Below the pieces are notes generated by a model. That model did no database searches and was not told the DNA's origin. It worked only from the letters and a program-made list of their open reading frames with translations. A stretch of DNA of 64,000 bases from Cellvibrionaceae bacterium 1162T.S.0a.05 (GTDB lineage: Bacteria; Pseudomonadota; Gammaproteobacteria; Pseudomonadales; Cellvibrionaceae), in the NCBI GenBank assembly GCA_000964245.1, contig LANB01000001.1, positions 1,033,501 through 1,097,500 of the forward strand. The letters are read 5' to 3'. Numbering within the stretch: the stretch's first letter is position 1; every line of letters starts with the position of its first letter. Made by a program: the position numbers and the translations under genes. Below are positions 1-8,585 of the stretch, one piece after another.

Positions 1-914
1 CCAATACCTTCAATACCCACGAGTAGCCGTTCGTAATTCATCATGGTAAACATTGCGGCGAGGCCTTTGTTGACCTCACCCACAAGCCACCCTTTGGCCG
101 CATCAAAGTTCATGACACATGTCGGAGATGCGTGAATCCCCATTTTGTGCTCAATAGAACCGCAAGAAACCTGGTTACGTTCGCCCACCCGACCTTCAGC
201 ATCGACTAAAAATTTGGGGACCAGAAAAAGGGATATACCACGCGAGCCCGCAGGTGCATCCGGGAGTTTCGCGAGTACAAGGTGAATAATGTTGTCGCTA
301 CACTGGTGTTCGCCCCAGGTAATAAATATTTTGGTTCCGCTAAGGAGGTAGCTGCCGTCATTCTGAGGTTCGGCTTTGGTGCGGATCAAGCCCAAATCTG
401 TGCCTGCGTGCGGTTCGGTCAAGTCCATCGCGCCGGACCATTCGCCACTGTACATCTTCGGCAGATAACGCGCCTTTAACTCATCGTTTGCATGCGCGTT
501 AATGGCAAAGGCCGCACCTGCGGTCAGCATGGGGGCGAGCCCAAACGCCATGCAGGCGCCCTGAACCATTTCTTCGACAGGTGCTATGAGGGTTTTCGGT
601 AAGCCCATACCACCAAACTCGGGGCTCCCCGCCAAGCCATTCCAGCCTCCTTCGCAGAAAGTCTGATAGGCCTCCTTGAAGCCATCCGGCACCAGCACTT
701 CGCCCTCGTCCCAGCGACACCCCTGGGCATCCGCACTTTGATTCAGGGGGGCCAATACTTCCTGCGCAATTTTTGCCGCCTCACCAAGAATTGCATTGGC
801 CATGTCCATATCAACATCACCGGGCTTATCAAGGCTTTGCCAAAAATGTTCAATCTGAAAAACGCGAGAGAGAAGAAAACGGAAATCTTCCAAAGGTGCA
901 CGATACTCAGCCAT
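1..914 (-). CDS. acyl-CoA dehydrogenase, large type (3' part outside window)
   Basis: FAD-dependent acyl-CoA dehydrogenase that would introduce an alpha-beta double bond into an acyl-CoA. Only about the first 304 residues are present; the C-terminal part lies beyond base 1. The N-terminus (MAEYRAPLEDFRFLL) matches the extra N-terminal segment typical of the large (about 590-600 aa) family that includes DmdC-like enzymes. The flavin/substrate signature DLTEPHAGTDLG is followed by SGTKIFITWGEH. The ATG at 914 has an AAGGA ribosome site 7 bases upstream. The substrate cannot be told from this part; DmdC-type 3-methylmercaptopropionyl-CoA dehydrogenase is one possibility and a general fatty acyl-CoA enzyme is another. 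Confidence 0.88.
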   Translation of the reverse strand, partial: MAEYRAPLEDFRFLLSRVFQIEHFWQSLDKPGDVDMDMANAILGEAAKIAQEVLAPLNQSADAQGCRWDEGEVLVPDGFKEAYQTFCEGGWNGLAGSPEFGGMGLPKTLIAPVEEMVQGACMAFGLAPMLTAGAAFAINAHANDELKARYLPKMYSGEWSGAMDLTEPHAGTDLGLIRTKAEPQNDGSYLLSGTKIFITWGEHQCSDNIIHLVLAKLPDAPAGSRGISLFLVPKFLVDAEGRVGERNQVSCGSIEHKMGIHASPTCVMNFDAAKGWLVGEVNKGLAAMFTMMNYERLLVGIEGI

Positions 915-1051
915 GTTATTTTCCTTCTTGCCGTTGTTTCTTCCTAATATAGCCGATTCGCGCTGCCAGGTTTTCACGCAGGCGCACGAATTTGTGAGCG
1001 TTTTTGAATGAATTCCAATGCAGACCCGCGAAACCGGGCTCGTAAGGGGCT

Positions 1052-1900
1052 CTAGGCGAGCTGGTCGAGAATGGCCCCGGGGTCGTTAGATGAAAGGCTG
1101 GCATTGGCAACAGATTGAATCAGTTTACCGCCGGTGCTTCCGGGCGCAAATGTTGGTAAGGAGGTGATTGTATTGTTGCTGTCTTGCTGAACATTGCGCA
1201 CCTGGTCGAGGGTGCGGCTCGCATTCTCTCCCGAGCGCTCTGACAGTGCTTCCTGCTCCGCGCGCTCTGTTTTTTTACTTTCCTCAGCTTGCACACTTTC
1301 TTCACGAGCAAGTTCACCGAGTTCTTTTCTCGCTTCGGCTTCGAGCGCGGTCGCTTGAGCTGCAACCTGTCGATCTTGTGGTGAGGGTTCGGCAGGTGCC
1401 AGGGCTGCGCGGCGCACCACCTGGGCTTTCTGGATTGTCGCCTCAGGCGTACTCTCCTTGCTGGTAGAAATAGGCACTTCACCACTGACTGCGTAGTTCA
1501 CGCCATCGGGTCCGCGCGTGTACTGGTATGAAGCGGCTCCCGCATATTGGCCGCCAACTGCCATATGCGCTTGCTCGTGCGCACGCACTTCCCGGTCGCG
1601 CGCGGCCAAGTCCGTTACCTGCTCGCGCTCTTCATCAAGCTTCTCCTGCAATTCTTGTTCTTTGCGCTGCTCAACAGGGTTTTCTTCCTTGCTGGCAGCG
1701 CCTTCTTTTTTCTCTGTCGTTTGCTCACTGGAGCGCTTGTCACCCTGTGAGTGGGTATTCTTTTCAGCTTCGTCCAAGGCTTGAAAACGCGTATTGTTCG
1801 CCAGCTCTTCTTCGCGATCACGCCCGGGCACACTGCGGCTGCTCTGAGCTTCTTGCAGAGGTGGAAGGGGGTTAGCGCTAAAATGACTGTTTATTTGCAT
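1052..1900 (-). CDS. SprA-related putative metalloprotease
   Basis: A 282-residue protein with a long charged, glutamate/lysine-rich first 100 residues (probably coiled or disordered). A conserved core follows: RAHEQAHMAVGGQYAGAASY, with a zinc-protease-like HEXXH at residues 108-112 (HEQAH), then YTRGPDGVNYAVSGEVPI. This core is the hallmark of the SprA-related / CJM1_0395 family of putative metalloproteases, whose substrate is unknown. The remainder is again charged and Glu/Ala-rich. No signal peptide is visible. It lies 26 bp downstream of a small flagellar-rod-like gene on the same strand, which may be a clue to its role. Enzymatic activity is inferred only from the HEXXH. Confidence 0.8.
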   Translation of the reverse strand: MQINSHFSANPLPPLQEAQSSRSVPGRDREEELANNTRFQALDEAEKNTHSQGDKRSSEQTTEKKEGAASKEENPVEQRKEQELQEKLDEEREQVTDLAARDREVRAHEQAHMAVGGQYAGAASYQYTRGPDGVNYAVSGEVPISTSKESTPEATIQKAQVVRRAALAPAEPSPQDRQVAAQATALEAEARKELGELAREESVQAEESKKTERAEQEALSERSGENASRTLDQVRNVQQDSNNTITSLPTFAPGSTGGKLIQSVANASLSSNDPGAILDQLA

Positions 1901-1926
1901 ACGCTGAATTCAGTACCTGGTGAGAA

Positions 1927-2223
1927 TTAGCCCTTGATGTCCAGCAGACTGCCCAGCGTTTGGTCAGCCACTTTTACTACGCTTGCCGATGCAGTAAATA
2001 ACAACTCCTGACGCTTCAATTCCACAAGGGGCTCTGCAATATTTTGTACACTGCCGCTCTCGGCAGAACCTTCAACAGGCGGGAGAGCCTGATCCAGGGG
2101 ATTAACGCTTTGTTGAGGCGCTTCCTCACGCACATTAAAACGCGCGATTTCCTGCGCGGATTGCTGCATTTCCCTCGCACTCATATTCATGCCCTTCAGG
2201 CCTTCGTTGAGTACGTTGATCAT
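1927..2223 (-). CDS. small protein with flagellar rod/hook-like C-terminus
   Basis: A 98-residue protein. Its C-terminal third (LVELKRQELLFTASASVVKV, then ADQTLGSLLDIKG) resembles the C-terminal helix of axial flagellar proteins such as FlgC/FlgE/FlgG, where an 'ADEMLGTLLDI'-type ending packs into the rod or hook. It is far too short to be a complete rod or hook protein, and no other flagellar gene is present in the window. Similar small proteins occur beside SprA-like genes in pseudomonads (recalled, not checked). A working idea is a small axial-type or accessory protein acting with the downstream HEXXH protein. Function unknown. Confidence 0.6.
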   Translation of the reverse strand: MINVLNEGLKGMNMSAREMQQSAQEIARFNVREEAPQQSVNPLDQALPPVEGSAESGSVQNIAEPLVELKRQELLFTASASVVKVADQTLGSLLDIKG

Positions 2224-2348
2224 GTCTACCTACCTTTATAAAGTACTTCTCACCCTCTATTCTACGAAGGATGTGTACATTTTTCAGCCAAATACGATGC
2301 CAGATTAAGACAGATTTGGCTCAAGAATCCGGGGACTAGAGCATTTCT

Positions 2349-3059
2349 TTATAAGGCTTGAATCAACGGTTCGATTTGCAGATAGGAGGCAGCCTCCGCA
2401 GCCAATTCCTTGATGGACCCTTGCTGGAGCCTGGGAATGTGCCCGAGGCAAGGCGCGGGCAGTAATGCGCGTAAGGTGTTGATATTCTCTTCCAACGCGG
2501 GCATTTCTTCTACAGAGCACGCTACCCAGGCAGACAATTTCACGCCATCGCGCGCAATGGCTTCTGCTGTTAACAGGGCGTGATTCAGGCATCCCAGACG
2601 TATACCCACAACCAGGATAACCGGAATATTCAAGGCCTTGGGCAAGGCAGAAAGTCGCTCAACCTGATTGAGTGGGACACGCCAGCCGCCCGCACCTTCC
2701 ACCAGGCGGAATTGTGTTTCATTTGTTAACGCGCCGCGACAATAGCCGAGCAAGCGGTCAACTGTCAGACGCTTACCTTCTTGCGCCGCAGCGATGTGAG
2801 GCGCTAGTGCCGCCTCCAATGCAACGGGGTTAATTTGCTCGTAAGGCAAGGTGTGGCTCGCCAGGGCCTGCAGCGCTAGCGCATCTTCATTACGCAACCC
2901 CGCAGCACTTTTTTCACAACCTGCCGCCAGCGGCTTTAACCCAAGGGTGGAATACCCGGCCGTATTTGCTGCGTGCAAAAGCGCACAACTCACCAGCGTT
3001 TTGCCAACTCCGGTATCCGTGCCCGCAACAAACCAACTCGCCGATTTTTTAATGCTCAT
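2349..3059 (-). CDS. bioD: ATP-dependent dethiobiotin synthetase
   Basis: Closes the ureido ring of biotin: 7,8-diaminopelargonate + CO2 + ATP give dethiobiotin. The 236 residues have the family's normal length. The P-loop GTDTGVGKT at residues 13-21 is nearly invariant in BioD, and the substrate-binding stretch VEGAGGWRVPLN is present. It is the last gene of the biotin operon, and its start overlaps the end of bioHC by 11 bp, suggesting translational coupling. bioA, which makes its substrate, is not in this window. Confidence 0.96.
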   Translation of the reverse strand: MSIKKSASWFVAGTDTGVGKTLVSCALLHAANTAGYSTLGLKPLAAGCEKSAAGLRNEDALALQALASHTLPYEQINPVALEAALAPHIAAAQEGKRLTVDRLLGYCRGALTNETQFRLVEGAGGWRVPLNQVERLSALPKALNIPVILVVGIRLGCLNHALLTAEAIARDGVKLSAWVACSVEEMPALEENINTLRALLPAPCLGHIPRLQQGSIKELAAEAASYLQIEPLIQAL

Positions 3060-4668
3060 ACGGCTTTCTCAGTTGCAAATAATGTACATACCAGCTTGCG
3101 GGCAGGCCATCATTCGTTCGAAATGTCTCATAATGTTTTTCAAGCGCTGACAAACGCGCACGGCCCGTTAGGCCACGATTTTGTCCGGCGTTAACATTAT
3201 GGGCGCCCACCGTTTTTAAACTTTTCATGAGATCGACAACGCGGGGGAAATACTGGCGGTACGCTTCCCTTTGGTGGACTTCGCACATAAACCCAGTTTC
3301 CGCGACCAGACCCAGCAAGGTTTTCTGATCCAGAAAATCGTTCACATGAACATAGTCGTCCACTTTTTTCCAGGCGTCATTCAGCTCCTTCAAGGTTCCG
3401 CGACCCACTGTAGAAAAAACAAAGCTTGCGCCAGGTTTTAGCGCCTTCCATACCGCTGACAACAATTCCCGCGGGTTTTCACTCCACTGCATACTCATAT
3501 TGGAAACAACGAGATCGAGTGAATTTTCTTGCAGATCCAGCACATCCATATCCATGCATAAGGTATCGAGTGTACGCAGCTTTTGCAGGTGTAGGTACGG
3601 CAACAATTTTTTTCTCGCTTCCTGTAACATCAGCTCCGACAAATCGAGTAGCAAGAGAGTATCAAGCGCTTGCCTGGCAACAAGCGCCTCGCTGACAAAA
3701 CCGGTACCGCAACCTATATCCAGGACTTTTTTCATTTCGCACCCCGAATCAACAAATTGCAGTAAGGTGTTTGCACATGATTTTTGCAAACTCGCGGCGC
3801 TGTCATAACATTTGGCGGCCGCGCTAAAGGCTTGTGCGATTTTCTTTTTGTCCCTGTCGTAGGGGTTTGCCGTCATTGAATCAAGAAAGTTTTCGATTTT
3901 CTCAAGCACCTCCAGCTGGCGTGAAAGGTGTGGAAGGTGTCCACACTCAGAAAATATTACAACGCTTTGCGTAGAGCCTTGCCTTTGTGCAATCGCGTTC
4001 GCTGCCACAAGCGGTACAAGTGCATCGTTTGCACCAAAAAAATGTATTGCGCTTTGGGGCAAGGTTTCCAGCACCTGGAGATTGGAAAGCGTTTTTAAAG
4101 CAAGCAAAAGTGTCTGTAAAGCAGAATAATTCTTCGGGGAAAAATTGAAACCGGCTTGCCGAAAATACTGTTTGAGTTCTCGCGCCCTGGCGTCGCCTTT
4201 GTATTGCAAAGTCTGGAAACGCTTGAGGCAACTTTCCGGGTCATCGGTAAAACTTTGTGCAAAGGCCTCAAAGGTTTCTGCGGGCATCGCAGACGGCCAG
4301 TGCACGTCGGCAACAAATTGTAAATTCGTGGCAAAGGTAATGAACCCTTGCACTTTTTTCTTTTCCCGAGACGCTAATTGCGTTGCCAACATACCGCCAA
4401 GCGACCAACCCACCAACACACACTTCGCTGGCAAATGTTTTTGCGCACTGTCGAGCAGGTTTGTGAGTTCAAAATCGCCATTCCACGCTTGCTCACTGCA
4501 GCCCGGCAAGGTCCAGATAACACAGTCATAGTGCTGCTTGAAATTTTCCACAAGAGCGTGCCAAACAGAAGGCGCGCTCGCCCAGCCAGCAATAAATACC
4601 AGTGTGGGTTTTGCTTCGTCTCGCTGTAATGCCGACACCGTTTCGACCTGAATAAGTGTGCTATTCAT
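3049..4668 (-). CDS. bioHC: bifunctional biotin protein BioH-BioC (carboxylesterase + malonyl-ACP methyltransferase)
   Basis: Two biotin enzymes in one 539-residue chain. Residues 1 to about 260 are an alpha/beta hydrolase of the BioH type: GWSLGG with nucleophile Ser89, then GANDALVP (acid) and ECGHLPHLS (histidine). The rest is a SAM methyltransferase of the BioC type with VLDIGCGTGFVSEAL. BioC methylates malonyl-ACP so that fatty-acid synthase can build pimelate; BioH removes the methyl ester to stop elongation. The fused form is known as BioHC in Saccharophagus and Teredinibacter (recalled). An in-frame ATG at 4710 would add 14 residues; the ATG at 4668 fits the start of the BioH fold better, and neither has a strong ribosome site. 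Confidence 0.93.
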   Translation of the reverse strand: MNSTLIQVETVSALQRDEAKPTLVFIAGWASAPSVWHALVENFKQHYDCVIWTLPGCSEQAWNGDFELTNLLDSAQKHLPAKCVLVGWSLGGMLATQLASREKKKVQGFITFATNLQFVADVHWPSAMPAETFEAFAQSFTDDPESCLKRFQTLQYKGDARARELKQYFRQAGFNFSPKNYSALQTLLLALKTLSNLQVLETLPQSAIHFFGANDALVPLVAANAIAQRQGSTQSVVIFSECGHLPHLSRQLEVLEKIENFLDSMTANPYDRDKKKIAQAFSAAAKCYDSAASLQKSCANTLLQFVDSGCEMKKVLDIGCGTGFVSEALVARQALDTLLLLDLSELMLQEARKKLLPYLHLQKLRTLDTLCMDMDVLDLQENSLDLVVSNMSMQWSENPRELLSAVWKALKPGASFVFSTVGRGTLKELNDAWKKVDDYVHVNDFLDQKTLLGLVAETGFMCEVHQREAYRQYFPRVVDLMKSLKTVGAHNVNAGQNRGLTGRARLSALEKHYETFRTNDGLPASWYVHYLQLRKPYEH

Positions 4669-4712
4669 GGCCTTAATACATTCCTGAGTGGGTGACTTAA
4701 TGGTGGGCATAC

Positions 4713-4748
4713 ACTGACTCGTTTACCGATACTGACTCGTTTACAGAT
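4713..4748. repeat. 18-bp tandem duplication between bioF and bioHC
   Basis: Two adjacent copies of ACTGACTCGTTTACNGAT (4713-4730 and 4731-4748) differing at one base. They lie in the short gap between the bioF stop and the bioHC start region. Looks like a recent slippage duplication; no function is apparent. Confidence 0.85.
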
Positions 4749-4767
4749 AATAGGAATAAATGATGAA

Positions 4768-5922
4768 CTACAGGCTCTCACGCAGCGCTTCCAACAAACG
4801 CAGAATATGCGTTTGTTCATGTGCGGCACTGAGGGTGATACGCAAACGCGCACTGCCTTTGGGAACTGTGGGCGGACGAATTGCGGAAACCCAAATGCCG
4901 CGCTCACGCAGTTTTTTAGAGACCTCAAGTGCTTTTGCTTCGTCGCCAAGAATCAGTGGCTGAATGGCAGATTCCGAAGGCAACAAAGCCCAACCTTCGC
5001 GCGCACTTTGTTCACGGAAAAGTCGAATATTGCTGGTTAACTTTTCTCGCCGCCAATTTTCTTCCTGCACCAGGCGCAAACTCGCGCGCGTCGCAGCGGC
5101 TACGGCAGGCGGTAAGGCAGTGGTGTAGACATAGGTTCGGGCAAACTGAATCAGACTTTCAATCAGCGTTTCACTACCGGCAACAAACGCACCAAAAGTA
5201 CCAAAAGCCTTGCCGAGAGTACCCACCAGAATGGGAACATCATCGCGAGTTAAATTAAATATTTCACAGCTTCCACGCCCACTGGCACCGGCACACGCGA
5301 GGGCATGCGCATCATCTACCATTAAGCTTGCGTGCTGTTTTTTACAAAGGGCGGATAATTTATCGAGCGGGGCAAGATCGCCATCCATGCTGAATATCCC
5401 ATCGACAACCACCAATTTTAATTCAGCCGAACTTTTTTGCAGCCGCTGCTGCGCGTGTTCAACATCATTGTGTGTAAAACGCTGAAAATCCGCGCGTGAT
5501 AACAGTGCGCCGTCAATAAGGGAGGCGTGATTCAGTTTGTCTTCCAAAACCAAATCACCTTTCGCACACAGCGCAGAAATCACTCCCATGTTCGCCATGT
5601 AGCCCGTGGAAAATAATAGCGCACGTTCGCGACCGGTAAACGCCGCGAGTTCTTCTTCGAGGGCATGGTGTTCACGGCTATGGCCATTGACCAGGTGAGC
5701 CGCGCCGCTACCAACGCCGTAAGTATTGGCTGCCTCAACAAAGGCACGCGTGATCGCCGGGTGAGAGGCCAAGCCCAGGTAATCATTACTGCAAAAATTC
5801 AGGTACTTGTGCCCCTCGCATTGCAACTCAACACCTTGCGGGCCATCCACAATAAAACGGGAGCGGTAAGCCTGCGCATCTTTACGCGCTTGCAGCTGTT
5901 GCTTTAATCGGGCTTCAAGCAT
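4768..5922 (-). CDS. bioF: 8-amino-7-oxononanoate synthase
   Basis: PLP-dependent alpha-oxoamine synthase that condenses pimeloyl-ACP (or -CoA) with L-alanine to give 8-amino-7-oxononanoate, the first step of biotin ring assembly. The PLP lysine is in GTLGKAFGTFG, and the conserved DDAHALACAG and FSTGYMANMG segments are present. Starting at the ATG at 5922 (MLEARLKQQ) gives 384 residues, the length of E. coli BioF. An upstream ATG at 5952 lacks a ribosome site and would overlap the preceding HD gene more deeply. With the chosen start the overlap is 8 bp, which suggests coupling. Confidence 0.95.
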   Translation of the reverse strand: MLEARLKQQLQARKDAQAYRSRFIVDGPQGVELQCEGHKYLNFCSNDYLGLASHPAITRAFVEAANTYGVGSGAAHLVNGHSREHHALEEELAAFTGRERALLFSTGYMANMGVISALCAKGDLVLEDKLNHASLIDGALLSRADFQRFTHNDVEHAQQRLQKSSAELKLVVVDGIFSMDGDLAPLDKLSALCKKQHASLMVDDAHALACAGASGRGSCEIFNLTRDDVPILVGTLGKAFGTFGAFVAGSETLIESLIQFARTYVYTTALPPAVAAATRASLRLVQEENWRREKLTSNIRLFREQSAREGWALLPSESAIQPLILGDEAKALEVSKKLRERGIWVSAIRPPTVPKGSARLRITLSAAHEQTHILRLLEALRESL

Positions 5923-6514
5923 GATGAGAAAATTTTCCCTCGCGGGCAGCATGCTCTATTCGCGCTTTTAAATACTGCCAAAGGGCTTTGCTGGCTTTCT
6001 CGATGTGAGCATTTTTTTCGAGTACTTGCTCAAGTTGCACATCATTTTCAACCCAGCTTTGGCAAGCGTTGTTGAGGTTTTGATTGACAGGTATAACTCG
6101 ATCAATGGCACGCGCAAAATGTGCCTCCGCACTTTCACCTTTTTCGAATTCTTTCCAGATTGTCAAAAGTTCAACGCCCTGCTCTTCAGGCAAAAGCCCA
6201 AAGAGTCGCTCCGCCGCTTGCAACTCTTCGTCATAATTATCATGCGCTGCGGAATAAATAATGTGATCACCTGTATCAATTTCTACAACATCATGGACCA
6301 ACATCATTTTAAGGACTTTCAATACATCAATCTCGGCATCCATTTGGGGGGCGAGTAATAAGCAGGCGAGGGTGACATGCCAGGAATGTTCGGCAGAGTT
6401 TTCATAACGATCAAAACCGACAGGTTTGGTTTTGCGCAGTACCGCCTTGAGTTTTTCGATTTCGACTAAAAAACCCAGAATTTTTTCAAAATTATCGAGC
6501 TGGCCTGCAGCCAT
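5915..6514 (-). CDS. HD-domain phosphohydrolase (YfbR/HDDC2-like) within the biotin operon
   Basis: A 199-residue metal-dependent phosphohydrolase of the HD superfamily. The metal-binding pattern is clear: ENSAEHSWH, then MLVHDVVEIDTGDH, then ARAIDRVIPV. It resembles COG1896 proteins such as the 5'-deoxynucleotidase YfbR, also 199 residues. It starts 2 bp after bioB ends and overlaps bioF by 8 bp, so it must be co-expressed with biotin synthesis. HD proteins are not a known biotin step. Plausible roles are clearing 5'-deoxyadenosine or nucleotide by-products of the radical-SAM reaction, or simple hitch-hiking; both are inference. Confidence 0.88.
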   Translation of the reverse strand: MAAGQLDNFEKILGFLVEIEKLKAVLRKTKPVGFDRYENSAEHSWHVTLACLLLAPQMDAEIDVLKVLKMMLVHDVVEIDTGDHIIYSAAHDNYDEELQAAERLFGLLPEEQGVELLTIWKEFEKGESAEAHFARAIDRVIPVNQNLNNACQSWVENDVQLEQVLEKNAHIEKASKALWQYLKARIEHAAREGKFSHHA

Positions 6515-6516
6515 TT

Positions 6517-7569
6517 TTAGACAGCCGCATCATAAAACTGAGTTTCAGTTTTTGCCTCGGGGCTAAAATGCTCTACCCCACCCGATGTGGCCGACGCGTC
6601 CAATTCGTCTTGTGCGCTTGCTCTTTGTTCAGGCTTGATGCCCAGGCGCTTAAAGAGCTGCATATCTTTATTGGCTTCGGGGTTCGGTGTGGTCAGCAAT
6701 TTTTCGCCATAGAAAATAGAATTCGCCCCGGCTAAAAACGCCAGTGCCTGCATCTGATCATTCATTTCCTCACGACCTGCGGATAAACGCACATAGGATT
6801 CCGGCATTAGAATACGAGCAACCGCAATGGTGCGAATAAACTCAAAGGGATCGAGGTCGGCTTCGTTTTCCAGCGGTGTGCCTTGCACACGCACCAACAT
6901 ATTAATGGGCACAGATTCCGGATGTTGCGACAAGTTGGCCAACTGCATTAATAAACCGACGCGATCGCCCTGCTCCTCACCCATCCCGACTATGCCGCCG
7001 CAGCACACTTTCATGCCTGCATCACGTACGTTAGCCAGGGTGTCCAAACGGTCCTGATAGGTGCGAGTGGTAATAATATCGCCGTAATATTCTGGCGAAG
7101 TATCGAGGTTGTGGTTGTAATAATCGAGACCCGCTTCAGCCAGCGCATTTGCTTGTGAGGTGTCGAGCATACCCAGGGTCATGCAGGTTTCCATTCCGAG
7201 GCTTTTCACCTGCTTCACCATGTCAACGACATAGCCCATATCCCGGTCCTTTGGGGAGCGCCATGCCGCCCCCATACAAAAACGCGTCGCCCCGGAGGCT
7301 TTCGCTGCACGGGCTTCGGCCACCACTTTTTCCACCGCCATCAGTTTTTCGCGCTCAAGGCCGGTGTCGTATCGGGCACTTTGTGGGCAATAGGCACAAT
7401 CTTCGGGGCAGGCACCGGTCTTGATGGAGCACAGAGTGCTCACCTGAACCTGATTCGGGTCGAAGTGTTGGCGGTGCACCGTTTGCGCCTTAAATAACAA
7501 GTCATTGAAAGATAAGGAAAAAAGAGCTTCAACTTCGGCGCGTTTCCAGTCGTGACGCAGTACAGACAT
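6517..7569 (-). CDS. bioB: biotin synthase (radical SAM)
   Basis: Inserts sulfur into dethiobiotin to make biotin, using a radical-SAM [4Fe-4S] cluster and a sacrificial [2Fe-2S] cluster. The radical-SAM motif CPEDCAYC is near residue 55, inside [18 protein letters not shown]. The conserved [12 protein letters not shown] and [22 protein letters not shown] segments follow. At 350 residues it is the usual length. It is first in the operon, with an AGGA ribosome site 9 bases before the ATG at 7569, and is preceded by a BirA-type operator. Confidence 0.98.
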   Translation of the reverse strand: MSVLRHDWKRAEVEALFSLSFNDLLFKAQTVHRQHFDPNQVQVSTLCSIKTGACPEDCAYCPQSARYDTGLEREKLMAVEKVVAEARAAKASGATRFCMGAAWRSPKDRDMGYVVDMVKQVKSLGMETCMTLGMLDTSQANALAEAGLDYYNHNLDTSPEYYGDIITTRTYQDRLDTLANVRDAGMKVCCGGIVGMGEEQGDRVGLLMQLANLSQHPESVPINMLVRVQGTPLENEADLDPFEFIRTIAVARILMPESYVRLSAGREEMNDQMQALAFLAGANSIFYGEKLLTTPNPEANKDMQLFKRLGIKPEQRASAQDELDASATSGGVEHFSPEAKTETQFYDAAV

Positions 7570-7619
7570 GTGGGCAATTCCTGACTTTGGCTAATCAACA
7601 AAGCGGGAAGTGTAAAGAT

Positions 7620-7652
7620 TAGTCAACCAAAAATCCATTATCAGGTTTACAA
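7620..7652 (-). promoter_or_regulatory. BirA-type biotin operator upstream of bioB
   Basis: Read toward bioB the sequence is TTGTAAACC, 15 bases, then GGTTGACTA. The known BirA operator of E. coli and relatives is TTGTAAACC-N14/15-GGTTTACAA, so the left half is perfect and the right half matches 7 of 9 positions. It sits 51 bp before the bioB start, where a repressor would block transcription. Biotinyl-AMP-bound BirA would therefore repress the operon when biotin is sufficient. birA itself is not in the window. Confidence 0.82.
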
Positions 7653-7750
7653 CTTTTTAAGCCTTTATGACTGCTCGAAAAAACGACAATCGGTCGTTGC
7701 TTTCCCGCTGCGCATCCCCTAGGCTGGAGGCTTATACGGATATATCAATC

Positions 7751-8485
7751 ATGTTTGCCAATAAGATAATTACCACAGTGCTGGACAAGATACTGCCAGC
7801 GCACTGTGAACTCTGTGGTGGTAGTGCCACCTCACTGTTGTGTTCGCCTTGCGCGCGTCAGCTCCCTCGCATTCGCCAATGTTGCGAAGTATGCGCGCTG
7901 CCGCTCGACCTTCATTCCCCCGATCACGACGAAGACGGTATTTGTGGCGAGTGCCTCAACCGCAGGCCCGATTTCGATAAACTCATTGCACCCTTCGTTT
8001 ACCGCGATGAGGTCGCCTGGATGATCAATAAATACAAACACAAAAAGCACACCCAGTATGGCTCCTGGCTCGGCGAACAATTAGAACGGGAACTCAAAGA
8101 GCATCTCGAGGACAACGAAAAACCCGACCTGATTACCGCCGTCCCCCTGCATTGGTCACGCTTGCTCACTCGCGGTTTTAACCAGGCAGAGTTATTGGCA
8201 CGACGAATTTCCAGCAAAGTTGACATCCCCTACAAAAATATACTCCGCAAAACCCGCCGTACCACTCAACAGCAAAACCTTAAAAGAAACGAGCGCCTGA
8301 AAAACCTGCGTGAGGTTTTTGACCTCAGGGAAAATATTGAAGGTAAATTTATTTCAATTGTCGATGACGTGGTTACCACCGGTGCCACCGCGCAAACACT
8401 CGCTAACTTGCTGATTGAAGCGGGTGCGCGACGCGTCGAGATTTGGGCTCTCGCGCGTACACCCAAAGTCCAGGCGAACTTCTGA
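7751..8485 (+). CDS. comF: ComF family phosphoribosyltransferase-like protein
   Basis: A 244-residue ComF/GntX-type protein. The N-terminus carries zinc-ribbon-like cysteines (CELCGG, CSPC, CEVC, CGEC). The C-terminal half is a phosphoribosyltransferase fold with the PRPP loop ISIVDDVVTTGATAQT. ComF is needed for DNA uptake in naturally competent bacteria; the related E. coli protein GntX/YhgH sits next to bioH. Divergent placement beside bioB is common in gammaproteobacteria. I chose the ATG at 7751 (MFANKII); an upstream ATG at 7667 would put a run of unlikely residues before the conserved start and would nearly reach the biotin operator. Confidence 0.9.
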   Translation: MFANKIITTVLDKILPAHCELCGGSATSLLCSPCARQLPRIRQCCEVCALPLDLHSPDHDEDGICGECLNRRPDFDKLIAPFVYRDEVAWMINKYKHKKHTQYGSWLGEQLERELKEHLEDNEKPDLITAVPLHWSRLLTRGFNQAELLARRISSKVDIPYKNILRKTRRTTQQQNLKRNERLKNLREVFDLRENIEGKFISIVDDVVTTGATAQTLANLLIEAGARRVEIWALARTPKVQANF

Positions 8486-8585
8486 ACACTGCCAGGCAGG
8501 CCATCTGGCGTTATTGAGAGCTTCCCCTGGACTTTCTGCAAACGCTTTGTAACTATCGCATCCAACACAAACTGGATGCACTTTC

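Noticed and set aside
2240-2275. Sigma-54-like TGGCAT...TTGGC before the flagellar-like small gene
   Set aside because: The GG and GC elements are spaced by 11 rather than 10 bases, and no activator site is visible.
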